NCBI GenBank assembly: GCA_031289615.1
Contig: JAITPD010000044.1
Location: forward strand, 1-35,761
DNA length: 35,761 nt
From: Lactobacillaceae bacterium
GTDB taxonomy: Bacteria > Bacillota > Bacilli > Lactobacillales > Lactobacillaceae
Reading direction: 5' to 3'
Part shown: positions 1-7,903 of the stretch, piece after piece
How the letters are laid out: every line of letters starts with the position of its first letter
Position numbering within the stretch: the stretch's first letter is position 1
Notes under the pieces: model-generated
What the model was told of the DNA's origin: nothing
Database searches by the model: none
The model's input: the letters and a program-made list of their open reading frames with translations, nothing else
Position numbers and translations under genes: made by a program

Positions 1-58
1 GTATCATCCAAATGAATTGCTTCATTTGTGACACACCTGCACATTTGTTTCATCGAAA

Positions 59-81
59 CGTTATTTAGTTTTCAATGTTCT
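59..81 (-). promoter_or_regulatory. boxA-like rRNA leader motif
   Basis: Read on the minus strand, this stretch contains the core TTGAAAACTAAATAAC preceded by AGAACA. Very similar strings (TTTGAAAACT followed by an A-rich stretch) are found in rRNA leaders and 16S-23S spacers of Firmicutes, where they belong to the antitermination region. It lies about 25 bases downstream of P2. The motif is visible; the link to rRNA is from known families and cannot be proved without the sequence to the left. Confidence 0.45.
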
Positions 82-109
82 ACTTGTCGTCTTATTCGAC
101 AACTTTTAT

Positions 110-138
110 ATCTTACCAAAGCTATTAATTGATGTCAA
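110..138 (-). promoter_or_regulatory. Downstream promoter P2 of a probable rRNA operon
   Basis: A perfect -35 TTGACA (133-138), a 17-base spacer and a -10 TAAGAT (110-115) are seen on the minus strand. Transcription would start near position 103 and run out of the window to the left. No open reading frame follows within the remaining 100 bases, which fits a leader of a stable RNA operon rather than a protein gene. Confidence 0.6.
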
Positions 139-206
139 TAACTTTGTCAAAATATGTTTGCGTTTACTTACTAATCAAAAATGATTTATAAAAATAATGC
201 TTAATT

Positions 207-235
207 AATATACCGCGTTACAGATTGTTCGTCAA
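207..235 (-). promoter_or_regulatory. Upstream promoter P1 of a probable rRNA operon
   Basis: On the minus strand a -35 box TTGACG (230-235) is followed, after exactly 17 bases, by a -10 box TATATT (207-212). It lies just past the ltaS terminator and reads leftward. Together with a second promoter 97 bp further on and a boxA-like motif, it forms the tandem P1/P2 arrangement usual for ribosomal RNA operons in Bacilli. The rRNA genes themselves would lie left of the window, so the assignment is inference. Confidence 0.55.
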
Positions 236-273
236 CCACTAATTTCAAAAAAATAACCCGAACAATCCATCTA

Positions 274-308
274 ATAAAAAACAATCTCAGCAATAGATGC
301 CAAGATTG
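274..308 (-). terminator. Rho-independent terminator of ltaS
   Basis: Just after the ltaS stop codon the minus strand has a 10-bp stem, CAATCTTGGC pairing with GCTGAGATTG (two G-U pairs), a 7-base loop, and then six T residues. It separates ltaS from the promoters of the presumed rRNA operon. Confidence 0.8.
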
Positions 309-314
309 CATAAT

Positions 315-2504
315 CTACTTATTTTTTTCAGAACCGTTTCCACTTAAAATCGAATCCGGAGAAGAAATTTCATTTGAATTAGTACCATCTTCACCTGGTT
401 TAATCTCTTGTTTTGGGCCACCTAGTTCAGGCGCATCCGTCTTATAATCTGTAATTTTGCCACCATTTTGTGAAGCCACACTGGTACCTAGTCCTTGTAC
501 TTTCTTCAACTCGGCTAGGCCAACACTCTTCTTATAACTGAGCGCCGGGTTTTTCTTTTCTGGAATCTCTTCCTTTGAAGCAAATCTCAGCAAATTCCCC
601 TGAATAACCTTGTCAGAATAATCAAGGGATTTAGTTACGTACTCATTAGCTGCCTTCACCGCTTCTTCAGCACGGGGATCCATTTTAGGATTAATCTTAG
701 TCCCAGTTGCTGTCACATAATAATTAGACCCAATCTTCATGTACTCGCTACTTACCCAGTCCCCATTTCGGAACGGCACAATTTGCTTGTATTGCGACGA
801 GAACATGTCTTGCCCAAACTGAATCAGAGCATCATCTTTAATTCCAAGCAAGTCTAGCAGAGTAGGCATGACGTCAATTTCACCACCATACGAATGGTCA
901 ATTCCGCCCTGCATTCCAGGAACGCGAACCATAAACGGCACCTTTTGCCAATTTACCAAATCTACCGGCGAAACAGTCTTCTTGCCAATCAACTTAGCAA
1001 TCGCTGCCTTGTGATTTTCAGAAATACCATAATGATCACCATACAAGACAACCATTGACTTATCCCACAAGCCACTGTCCTTAAGGTATTGTTCGAATTC
1101 GCCAAACGCCTGATCCAAATAACGAGCAGTCTGGACATAGCCATCAACCGTTTTATCACCTGTATCTGTTTTGGTAATCGAAACATTTTGCTTATCCAAA
1201 TCGTATGGATAATGATTTGTCACAGTGATAATCTTTGAATAGAAGGGCTGTGGCAGCTTATCCATATATGCAGCCGCATCCTTCAAGAAAATCTTGTCCT
1301 TCATCCCATAGCCGACGTTGTAGTCAGGATTGTCTGCATCTTTATAGTATGACTTTGAGAAGAAGTAGTCGTAACCCCAGTTCTTGTACGTATTGTCACG
1401 ATTCCAAAACGAAGGAACGTCTCCGTGGAAAGCTGCGGATGTATAGCCTGCTTCATACGACAATAGCGCTGGCATGGCTTGGAAAGTATTTGATGTTCCA
1501 TAATTTGACATAACTGAGCCAGATGAAGTTCCAAATAATGACGTCTCCAACATTAATTCAGCGTCGGCAGTCTTACCTTGACCGACTTCATTGTAGAAGT
1601 TGTCAAATGAGGTTGTATTTTGATCATGATAAAAAGCATTGAGATTAGGCGTCACTTCTTGCCCGTCCCACCGGTAGTCAATCATAAATTGTTGGAATGA
1701 CTCCAAATGGAAAATAATTACGTTCTTACCCTTTGCTTTTCCAAATGTGACATTGTTATCTAGCGCACGATTTTCATTGACGAATGCTTTGATCTTATCC
1801 AAGTCAGACGCTTTTGCTTTTTTCACTTCATTTGACTGCTCACGAGTCTTAACCAAATTATAGGCAGCATACTCATTTAATCCGAGATACTTAACGATGT
1901 AATTATTATCAAAAGTTCGCGTTAACAATCCTGAGCGATCGCCAGAAGCAATCCCAAAGACAGCCAACATCATCACCACACCAAAAGCAGTCACTAACAT
2001 CGCAAAACGTTTTTGAACAACTGTCTTGTCAACCTTAATCACCTTAAATAGCAGCAATCCAATCAAAACAATAATATCGATAAATACAATGAAGTCAATC
2101 GGCTGAATAATCCCGCCAATCGCCTTTGAAAGGTTGTTTTGAACTGATCCACCCGCTTTTAAAATGTTAATCGAGATGAAATCTGTAAATTCACGATAGT
2201 ACAAAATATTTGAAAAGAGCCAGAGTGTTTGAATCGTATTGATCAAAATCATCAACCAATATGCAATACGTCCCCTGAAGTATAGCGCGATTCCTAAAAG
2301 AATAACTGCTGTTGGAATTGGATTTAAGACCAACAAAAATTGTTGCAACAATCCTTTTGCACCTAGACTGAATTCAACTTGGTACGCCCAATATGTTTTC
2401 AGTGTCACTAAGAAAACTGACAAAATGAAAAAACCGACCGTTGAGTTAAAATCTGGCCACCATTTCTTAATCGCCGTGACAAATCGTTGCATGCTATTAC
2501 CCAT
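315..2504 (-). CDS. ltaS: Lipoteichoic acid synthase (LtaS-type sulfatase-fold enzyme)
   Basis: This 729-residue membrane enzyme would polymerise glycerol phosphate from phosphatidylglycerol onto a glycolipid anchor on the outer face of the membrane. Five hydrophobic segments lie near residues 24-41, 55-77, 80-101, 135-155 and 168-187. The extracellular sulfatase domain shows the metal ligand E268 in FHLESF, the nucleophile T312 in GQGKTADAE, and D490-H491 in YGDHYG, as in characterised LtaS. The C-terminal tail after about residue 650 is polar and probably disordered. The first ATG (2504) sits only two bases after a GGAAAGAG sequence; the ATG four codons later (2492) has better spacing and may be the true start. 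Upstream lie the genes for the glycolipid anchor. Family assignment is secure. Confidence 0.93.
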   Translation of the reverse strand: MGNSMQRFVTAIKKWWPDFNSTVGFFILSVFLVTLKTYWAYQVEFSLGAKGLLQQFLLVLNPIPTAVILLGIALYFRGRIAYWLMILINTIQTLWLFSNILYYREFTDFISINILKAGGSVQNNLSKAIGGIIQPIDFIVFIDIIVLIGLLLFKVIKVDKTVVQKRFAMLVTAFGVVMMLAVFGIASGDRSGLLTRTFDNNYIVKYLGLNEYAAYNLVKTREQSNEVKKAKASDLDKIKAFVNENRALDNNVTFGKAKGKNVIIFHLESFQQFMIDYRWDGQEVTPNLNAFYHDQNTTSFDNFYNEVGQGKTADAELMLETSLFGTSSGSVMSNYGTSNTFQAMPALLSYEAGYTSAAFHGDVPSFWNRDNTYKNWGYDYFFSKSYYKDADNPDYNVGYGMKDKIFLKDAAAYMDKLPQPFYSKIITVTNHYPYDLDKQNVSITKTDTGDKTVDGYVQTARYLDQAFGEFEQYLKDSGLWDKSMVVLYGDHYGISENHKAAIAKLIGKKTVSPVDLVNWQKVPFMVRVPGMQGGIDHSYGGEIDVMPTLLDLLGIKDDALIQFGQDMFSSQYKQIVPFRNGDWVSSEYMKIGSNYYVTATGTKINPKMDPRAEEAVKAANEYVTKSLDYSDKVIQGNLLRFASKEEIPEKKNPALSYKKSVGLAELKKVQGLGTSVASQNGGKITDYKTDAPELGGPKQEIKPGEDGTNSNEISSPDSILSGNGSEKNK

Positions 2505-2576
2505 CTCTTTCCAATTTTTCTATTAATATCCGGTACAATCCACTTTATCAGTATACCGCCAAACAATAAATGAACC

Positions 2577-2828
2577 TTAAAAAACAGCTCGAAACTCTGC
2601 TAAATTTTCATAGATGTCAATTGCTAAGGCATCTAAATCATCAAAGGCGAACCGTCGATCATCTCGTCCGCCATACACTGCAAATGTTTTTGAGGGTTGA
2701 TCATACAGCACCGTTAATACATTTACACCAAACAAATCAAAATTCCGTTCTTGAACTTCATTAGTTGAATCCAGTGTCATTGACTGCAATCGTTTAATGA
2801 TTTTTAATAACTCGCTCTCTCGATTCAT
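2577..2828 (-). CDS. ykuJ: YkuJ-like small protein (DUF1797)
   Basis: This 83-residue cytoplasmic protein resembles Bacillus subtilis YkuJ (DUF1797 family) in length and pattern: an N-terminal helix with IIKRLQSM, a middle stretch ending in F-V-Y and a C-terminal FDDLDALAIDIYE segment. The family has known structures but no established function. Its start codon overlaps the stop of the upstream flippase-like gene by four bases, so it is translationally coupled to the glycolipid genes. About 70 bases without a clear terminator separate it from ltaS, so read-through into ltaS is possible. No catalytic residues can be named. Confidence 0.75.
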   Translation of the reverse strand: MNRESELLKIIKRLQSMTLDSTNEVQERNFDLFGVNVLTVLYDQPSKTFAVYGGRDDRRFAFDDLDALAIDIYENLAEFRAVF

Positions 2829-3835
2829 ATGCGCTTCCTTCTCGCTCTAATGTTAAACGCCAGAATTCCTGCAAACATCCCAAAGTAATAGGTGATTAAA
2901 CGCCAAATTAGCATTGCCAAAACCAAAGTACTTGCATTAGGCAAAAAGCTTGCAAATAGCATTGAAAAACTAGCTTCGGCACCACCAGCCCCACCAGGAA
3001 TTGGAAAGAGCGAGATTACCATTACAATCAAAATATGCAAAGACATGACGAAAATAAAGTTAACGTGATCTTGTCCAAATGCCAACAAAATGAAATACGG
3101 AATCGCATAATAAAATGACAGTTGCACAAATGTTGCCAAGATTGCTTTCAACAAGGCAACCCAATTGCGACTCATTCGCCGGCTTTCTTCGTGAAAACTG
3201 ACAATCTTTGCTTGTGTATTTTTCAGCCATTTTGCATGTTTCTTTGGACTAAATAATTTAACCGGCAACAAGATGATCGTAATCAAGCGATCTGTAAAGG
3301 CAGGCCAGTACATCACTAACAATAATGTGATAATAACTGCAAAGTGAATTAAGAAGCCCAATAGGACCAACAAAGCCATTTCATGCAATTTGTCAGAAAT
3401 ATAATGAAACCCAATCACCAAAGCCATCACGAAATTAATCACGATCATTCCTTGGTACACAACGAACTTCATTAACAAAATCGAACCTGAACGACCCAAA
3501 TCAATTCCAGCTTGTGACAGAGCAATCATTTGCATTGGCTGTCCACCGGTTGCAAATGGCGTGATTCCGTTTCCTAGTTGTTCGACTAACGGAACCCTAA
3601 TCGCGTTGAACCAGCTGATCTTTTCGTGCTCGGTATCGACGAAAATCTTGACGACGACTGCCTCCATTAGTAAATAGATGACCATCGCAAGCATTGCAAC
3701 AATCAACCACCACCAATTGGCGTGAATGAGTGAATGAAAAAACTGGCGAGAATTGACATGTCGAATTGACAGATAAAAAATACCGCCACCAAGGAGCATC
3801 ATTAAGATAAAGACAATACTATTTTTGCGTGTCAT
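2825..3835 (-). CDS. Flippase-like integral membrane protein (LPG_synthase_TM / UPF0104 family)
   Basis: The 336-residue protein is almost entirely hydrophobic with about eight predicted membrane segments and the family hallmark PIPGGAGGAEASF near residue 280. The family is the membrane part of MprF, which flips lysyl-phosphatidylglycerol, but here there is no synthase domain, so it stands alone. It lies six bases downstream of the second glycolipid glycosyltransferase and overlaps the ykuJ-like gene, giving a tight operon that ends next to ltaS. That context suggests it moves the glycosylated diacylglycerol anchor, or a lipid intermediate, across the membrane. The family call is firm; the substrate is inference. 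Confidence 0.8.
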   Translation of the reverse strand: MTRKNSIVFILMMLLGGGIFYLSIRHVNSRQFFHSLIHANWWWLIVAMLAMVIYLLMEAVVVKIFVDTEHEKISWFNAIRVPLVEQLGNGITPFATGGQPMQMIALSQAGIDLGRSGSILLMKFVVYQGMIVINFVMALVIGFHYISDKLHEMALLVLLGFLIHFAVIITLLLVMYWPAFTDRLITIILLPVKLFSPKKHAKWLKNTQAKIVSFHEESRRMSRNWVALLKAILATFVQLSFYYAIPYFILLAFGQDHVNFIFVMSLHILIVMVISLFPIPGGAGGAEASFSMLFASFLPNASTLVLAMLIWRLITYYFGMFAGILAFNIRARRKRI

Positions 3836-3841
3836 GCATCA

Positions 3842-4867
3842 TTACCCCTTTACCTTAGCTTGCTCCGTGTAGAATTCTTCCCAAATCTTAGCGACATTTT
3901 CAGCCGAGTAACGTTCTGACGCAGCTAAAGCCGACGCACTCATCTTTGCGGACAATTCTGGATTAGATTTCAATGCTTCTAATTGAACTTGCATGGCTGC
4001 TCGATCAGTTGCTGGCAAATAATAGCCCTCGATGATTGCTTTATACAAATCTAAATCTCTCAAGACGGTTGGCTTCCCAGCACTAAATGCTTCAAGCGCA
4101 GACATTGGAAACAGCTCATTGTAACTTGGCAGCAAAAATGTATCTGCCAGATTATAATAAATATTCATCTCATCACGCGCAACAATTCCTGGAAACGCCA
4201 AATTGGCTGGCGGATTTTCAACAACCTTTTTTAATTCATCATACCCAGACGTGATACTTCCAAATGAAAAGCCACCTGTCCAGATAAATTTCCAGGTCGG
4301 ATTTTTTTTAGCTAGCTCAATAAAATCAAAAACACCCTTGCGTTCCTGAATTTGACCCACGCCAAGCACGATATAATCATCTAATTCGTAGCCTTTTTTC
4401 AATCGAATATCATCACGTTCTGCTTCCGACAGCGGATAAAATTGATCCTTCGTGACGAAATTAGGAATATACGTAATTTTTTCAGCTGCAACACCATTTG
4501 CTACAAGCTTCTCGATAAACGTTGGGTTAACAACAACGATGTGATCCATGCGCTTATAAAAAGCCATCACATACCAATAAAAGATATTTTTGACTGGCGC
4601 GTGCAAAGTGATTGAACCTTCTAAAGTCTCCGGCAAAAAATGAACGTAGCCAATCTTGCGACCTCGTCCTGGTAAAAAGGTATTCAAATAGAACCAAAAA
4701 TCAATCGTATGGTAATGACTAATATCAGCTCGTTTCAACGTGTTAAACATCAATTGAAATTTTTGACTAAACTTTTCCGTCAGCAAATTAACTAGCTCAC
4801 GGTAAGCCGAACCAACCCCTTGTCCAGGAACGGTTTCGGCAGATGAAAACATCGTAATTTTAAGCAT
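3842..4867 (-). CDS. GT4 glycosyltransferase, probable second sugar transfer in LTA glycolipid anchor synthesis
   Basis: A 341-residue retaining glycosyltransferase of the GT4 type. The C-terminal nucleotide-sugar domain carries the E-x7-E motif at E251 and E259 (ELFPMSALE), and GVGQIQERKG near residue 169 forms the usual domain-two start. The short N-terminal domain and TIDFWFY-FLPG region resemble BgsA/LafB proteins, which add a second hexose to monoglucosyl-diacylglycerol. It follows the presumed first glycosyltransferase with an eight-base overlap, supporting sequential action in one pathway at the inner face of the membrane. Whether glucose or galactose is added cannot be read from the sequence. 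AAAGGA eight bases upstream supports the start. Confidence 0.8.
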   Translation of the reverse strand: MLKITMFSSAETVPGQGVGSAYRELVNLLTEKFSQKFQLMFNTLKRADISHYHTIDFWFYLNTFLPGRGRKIGYVHFLPETLEGSITLHAPVKNIFYWYVMAFYKRMDHIVVVNPTFIEKLVANGVAAEKITYIPNFVTKDQFYPLSEAERDDIRLKKGYELDDYIVLGVGQIQERKGVFDFIELAKKNPTWKFIWTGGFSFGSITSGYDELKKVVENPPANLAFPGIVARDEMNIYYNLADTFLLPSYNELFPMSALEAFSAGKPTVLRDLDLYKAIIEGYYLPATDRAAMQVQLEALKSNPELSAKMSASALAASERYSAENVAKIWEEFYTEQAKVKG

Positions 4868-6110
4868 TATTATTCCTTTTAAATGGATTTCGAATCACAA
4901 AGTTTTGTGCATACTCAGCGTCAGCATTTTCAGCTGCTTCAAGGTCTTCTTCTTCATGGTAAACGGCAATTGCTTCTTGATAAAAAGCAATGATGCGTTC
5001 GCCAAACGTGCGCTCATCAATCTCGTGTAAAATCGAAGCACGAACACTTGGATCACCTAACACTTGCTGCTTTTGTGCCGCCAGCAAATATTTTTCAACC
5101 GGCGCCGTTAAGTCATACGTATCTTTAACCAGCGTTCCAATATTTTCATCTGTTACAACTGTATCAAGATATGGACTACTCATTGCAACAACTGGGGTAT
5201 TGGCCGTCATTGCTTCAATGTACGTCAATCCCTGTGTCTCACTTTCAGAAGCTGAGACAAAAACATCAGCTAAGCAATAATAGCTAAATGACTCATCATG
5301 CGGAATGTAACCAGTGAAAATGACATGGTCTGAAATCTCCAATGATGCCGCATGATCTTGAATTGCTTGTTCAGCGGGACCGTCTCCAGCGATAATTAAC
5401 TGTGCTGTGGGGAGGTCTTCTAAGATATTGGCAAAGGTTTCTAGAACCGCTTCTATATTTTTTTCAAAGGCAATCCGCCCGAGTGACAAAATCACTGGTG
5501 TATCGGCTTTAAGTCCAAATTTTTTACGTAGTGCACCACTTTGATCCTCTTCAGGTTGATGGACAACATTCACCCCAGTTGGAATGATTTCAATCGGAAC
5601 CTTAATCCCATATTCTAGTAATTGTTCACGAGTTTGTTCAGATGGTGCGACAACTCCTGTCAAGCCACGGGTGTAGCCCCGCATAATCATCGCAACTCCA
5701 CCGGGACGCAAAATTCGTCCATTAAAAACGTAATGGGTGTAATCTTCATAATTAGTATGATAAGTGTGGACAACGGGAATATGCAAAGCACGGGCAACTG
5801 ATTTACCAATTAACCCTAAAGAAAATTCCGTTTGCGTGTGGACCAAGTCTAACCTTAATTTTTTTGCAATCAATTGGGCTTGAATCGCACCACGATAAGC
5901 TAGTCGGCGTTCTTTAAACCCGACAAATGGAAGACTTGCAAATCGAAAAACGTTGCGCTCATCTGTTTTTTCTGGTGCATTTGGATCGGTCGAAGTAAAA
6001 ATGTAGACGTGATGTCCATTTAGTTCTAGCTGTGCTCGTAATGTTTCAATCGACGTTGCTACTCCGGATAACTGTGGTAAATAAGTATCCGTAAAAATTC
6101 CAATGTTCAT
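4860..6110 (-). CDS. GT4 glycosyltransferase, probable 1,2-diacylglycerol 3-glucosyltransferase (BgsB/LafA type)
   Basis: The 416-residue enzyme would transfer glucose from UDP-glucose to diacylglycerol, the first step of glycolipid anchor synthesis. Its N-terminus MNIGIFTDTYLPQLSGVATS is the family signature, HTQTEFSLG near 91 and HTYHTNYEDY near 115 line the acceptor side, and the E-x7-E motif is at E291 and E299. The C-terminal tail is acidic. The reading frame extends 20 codons further upstream, but the start at 6110 is chosen because AAGGGGGAC lies directly before it and the family starts at this methionine. An extended -10 promoter (6142-6150) gives a leader of about 25 bases. It heads the operon with the second glycosyltransferase, the flippase-like gene and ykuJ. 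Confidence 0.85.
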   Translation of the reverse strand: MNIGIFTDTYLPQLSGVATSIETLRAQLELNGHHVYIFTSTDPNAPEKTDERNVFRFASLPFVGFKERRLAYRGAIQAQLIAKKLRLDLVHTQTEFSLGLIGKSVARALHIPVVHTYHTNYEDYTHYVFNGRILRPGGVAMIMRGYTRGLTGVVAPSEQTREQLLEYGIKVPIEIIPTGVNVVHQPEEDQSGALRKKFGLKADTPVILSLGRIAFEKNIEAVLETFANILEDLPTAQLIIAGDGPAEQAIQDHAASLEISDHVIFTGYIPHDESFSYYCLADVFVSASESETQGLTYIEAMTANTPVVAMSSPYLDTVVTDENIGTLVKDTYDLTAPVEKYLLAAQKQQVLGDPSVRASILHEIDERTFGERIIAFYQEAIAVYHEEEDLEAAENADAEYAQNFVIRNPFKRNNNA

Positions 6111-6141
6111 CTTGTCCCCCTTCGAAAATATATCTTTTACT

Positions 6142-6150
6142 ATCATACCA
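6142..6150 (-). promoter_or_regulatory. Extended -10 promoter of the glycolipid operon
   Basis: Minus-strand TGGTATGAT is a TGn-extended -10 element about 32 bases before the first glycosyltransferase start. The -35 region (GTGAAT, 17 bases upstream) is poor, as is common for extended -10 promoters. Confidence 0.5.
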
Positions 6151-6203
6151 AATTTTGGGACGCGATTCACTCTAAATCGATTCTAATTTTTATTTGTATA
6201 CTT

Positions 6204-6243
6204 AAAAAGTGATTCACTTTGAAATGTTCAAAGAAGAATCACT
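6204..6243 (-). terminator. Rho-independent terminator of the DUF285 surface-protein gene
   Basis: On the minus strand, AGTGATTC pairs with GAATCACT and an inner CTTTGA pairs with TCAAAG, then a T-rich run follows. It lies about 30 bases after the stop codon and separates the surface-protein gene from the glycolipid operon promoter. Confidence 0.8.
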
Positions 6244-6274
6244 CTCTAAATATTGTTGGAATTTACTTATTTCC

Positions 6275-7579
6275 CTATTCCTCTGGTGAACCCGTACTAA
6301 TCGTGTAATTCACCGTATCCGTATAAGTTTCTGCATACTTAAATTGTGAACCAGATGGCAAAGTTGCATAGACTGTCTGCACTTGGGGCTCATCATCTTC
6401 ACCATCCGCTGTAAACTCAAACGTGTCTCCCGTACTCAAATCATCATAACCCTCATCGGTCCCAAAGAGATAAGCAACACCTGTCGTATCGTGATCATTG
6501 GTCAACTCCCAAGCTGCTGACGTTACACCGATTGTGATGAGGCTGTCCTCATATGGCAACTTTGGATAAGCACCTAAGACAACATCGCCGTTTCCTTTAC
6601 CATTTACATTAGAAATTGTAATCGACACTGGAATCGTGATGGTATAGCTCGGCTCAACGGTGTAATCGACTAATGTATTATCAGCCCATGTACCTTGCCA
6701 AACATACGTATGTGCAACACCTTGCCCGTTATGATTAGCTGGTATATCCATGACATCCAATATTGTTCCATTCGGATTATGCGCCGTCCCAGTCCCAATC
6801 TCTTGCCACTGGTCTGAGTTAGTTACATACATTCCATCAAAATTAACCTCCATAGGGGGATTAACTAAGCCAGTATCATAGGTGGAAAATATGAACGTTG
6901 AACCTAATTTCAATTCCCATAGTTCATCGGTACTTAAAAACATCTCATCCATTGTCGTTTCCATAGAAGTAGTGAGGCTAGATAAATCTAATTTTTCTAA
7001 CGCCACGCAAGATCTAAATAAACAACTCATGTCAGTGACACTACTAGTATCGAAATTCAATACATTCACTGCCTTCAATGAAAAACAATCACAGAACATC
7101 CAACTCATGTCAGTGACAGATTCAGTATGGAAATTTGACAAATTAAAAGTTTGCACACTGTTATTTTCAGAAAACATGTAGCTCATATTAACGACATTTT
7201 CAGTATTTAAATTAATCAACCCAACATATTCAGTAACATTAACCAATTCAGCAAACAACGCACTTGAATCCGCATTCGCAATTACCCCTGCAGCAATATT
7301 AACCTTTTCTATACTAGCATCGTACGATTCCCAAGGAGTGGTCCCGCCCGTAGCCGGCATCGTCCCACTGTTGTTATTGGTTGGTCTGATATTTAAAGTT
7401 CCATCAGTAATATTCCAAGTACATGAACCATAGGTAGTATCAGAAACATTTGCCGCATGTGCTGTCGACTGCATCCCGGGAATGATCACACCCGCGATCG
7501 GTGCCACTGCGCCACCAACTACAACTACCAAGAGCGCCAAAGTCTTCGCTATTCTTTTAGTAATCTTATTCCATCTCAT
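6275..7579 (-). CDS. Secreted BspA-like leucine-rich-repeat protein (DUF285)
   Basis: A 434-residue exported protein of unknown function, probably on the cell surface. A signal peptide (positively charged residues 1-10, hydrophobic core 13-33, likely cleavage after AHA at 42) is followed by DUF285 repeats around residues 110-240, with repeats such as NVVNMSYMF, SVTDMSWMF and SVTDMSCLF. A beta-rich C-terminal domain follows (ITIPVSITISNV, later YTDTVNYTIS), of a type seen in many Firmicutes surface proteins. There is no LPXTG anchor or other obvious attachment signal, so it may be released or held by partners. At least five cysteines occur, unusual for a Gram-positive exported protein. The start at 7579 is chosen because AGGAG lies seven bases before it and the signal peptide begins there; the frame is open 16 codons further upstream. 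Confidence 0.8.
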   Translation of the reverse strand: MRWNKITKRIAKTLALLVVVVGGAVAPIAGVIIPGMQSTAHAANVSDTTYGSCTWNITDGTLNIRPTNNNSGTMPATGGTTPWESYDASIEKVNIAAGVIANADSSALFAELVNVTEYVGLINLNTENVVNMSYMFSENNSVQTFNLSNFHTESVTDMSWMFCDCFSLKAVNVLNFDTSSVTDMSCLFRSCVALEKLDLSSLTTSMETTMDEMFLSTDELWELKLGSTFIFSTYDTGLVNPPMEVNFDGMYVTNSDQWQEIGTGTAHNPNGTILDVMDIPANHNGQGVAHTYVWQGTWADNTLVDYTVEPSYTITIPVSITISNVNGKGNGDVVLGAYPKLPYEDSLITIGVTSAAWELTNDHDTTGVAYLFGTDEGYDDLSTGDTFEFTADGEDDEPQVQTVYATLPSGSQFKYAETYTDTVNYTISTGSPEE

Positions 7580-7592
7580 CGCCTGCTCCTTT

Positions 7593-7606
7593 TGAAAACG
7601 TTTACT
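7593..7606 (-). promoter_or_regulatory. cre-like operator overlapping the leader of the DUF285 gene
   Basis: The plus-strand reading TGAAAACGTTTACT differs at one end base from the near-palindromic CcpA/LacI-family operator TGAAAACGTTTACA, which occurs perfectly before ridA in this window. It lies immediately upstream of the ribosome binding site, next to a possible -10 (TATAGT), a position suited to repression by blocking RNA polymerase. Confidence 0.5.
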
Positions 7607-7801
7607 ATAATTAAGTTCAGCATACACCTTTCATAAGGTTAAACTAAGGTGGATTCTGTCCCCCCCCGAATTTTTTGTGAATTTTCATCACTCATTAGTC
7701 ATGTTTTTTAATCGTTTAGTTTTTAGAAATCATAGCGAACACCATTAAATTTACGCTTTGTATTAATCTCAAATTATCAAGCTTAAATCTTACAAAGTTG
7801 A

Positions 7802-7903
7802 GCTGGTATAAAAAAACTGCAAAAACAATGAACTTCCTGATTCAAAAATCTAAAAAAATACCCTGATATCGGTATACTACGTGCCGGTATCAAAGCATTT
7901 TTT
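7802..7903. repeat. Dispersed hairpin repeat, copy 1 (possible pyrE terminator)
   Basis: The hairpin core is TGATATCGGTA (7864-7874), loop, TGCCGGTATCA (7882-7892). It is flanked by T runs in both directions (T6 on plus, T7 on minus), so it could terminate transcription either way; the wobble pairs favour the plus-strand RNA. The stretch aligns along much of its length with 30398-30478: both begin GCTGG, share CAAAAAC-AATGA, GATTCA, a TAAAA run, and TGCCGGTA-CA. Confidence 0.5.
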
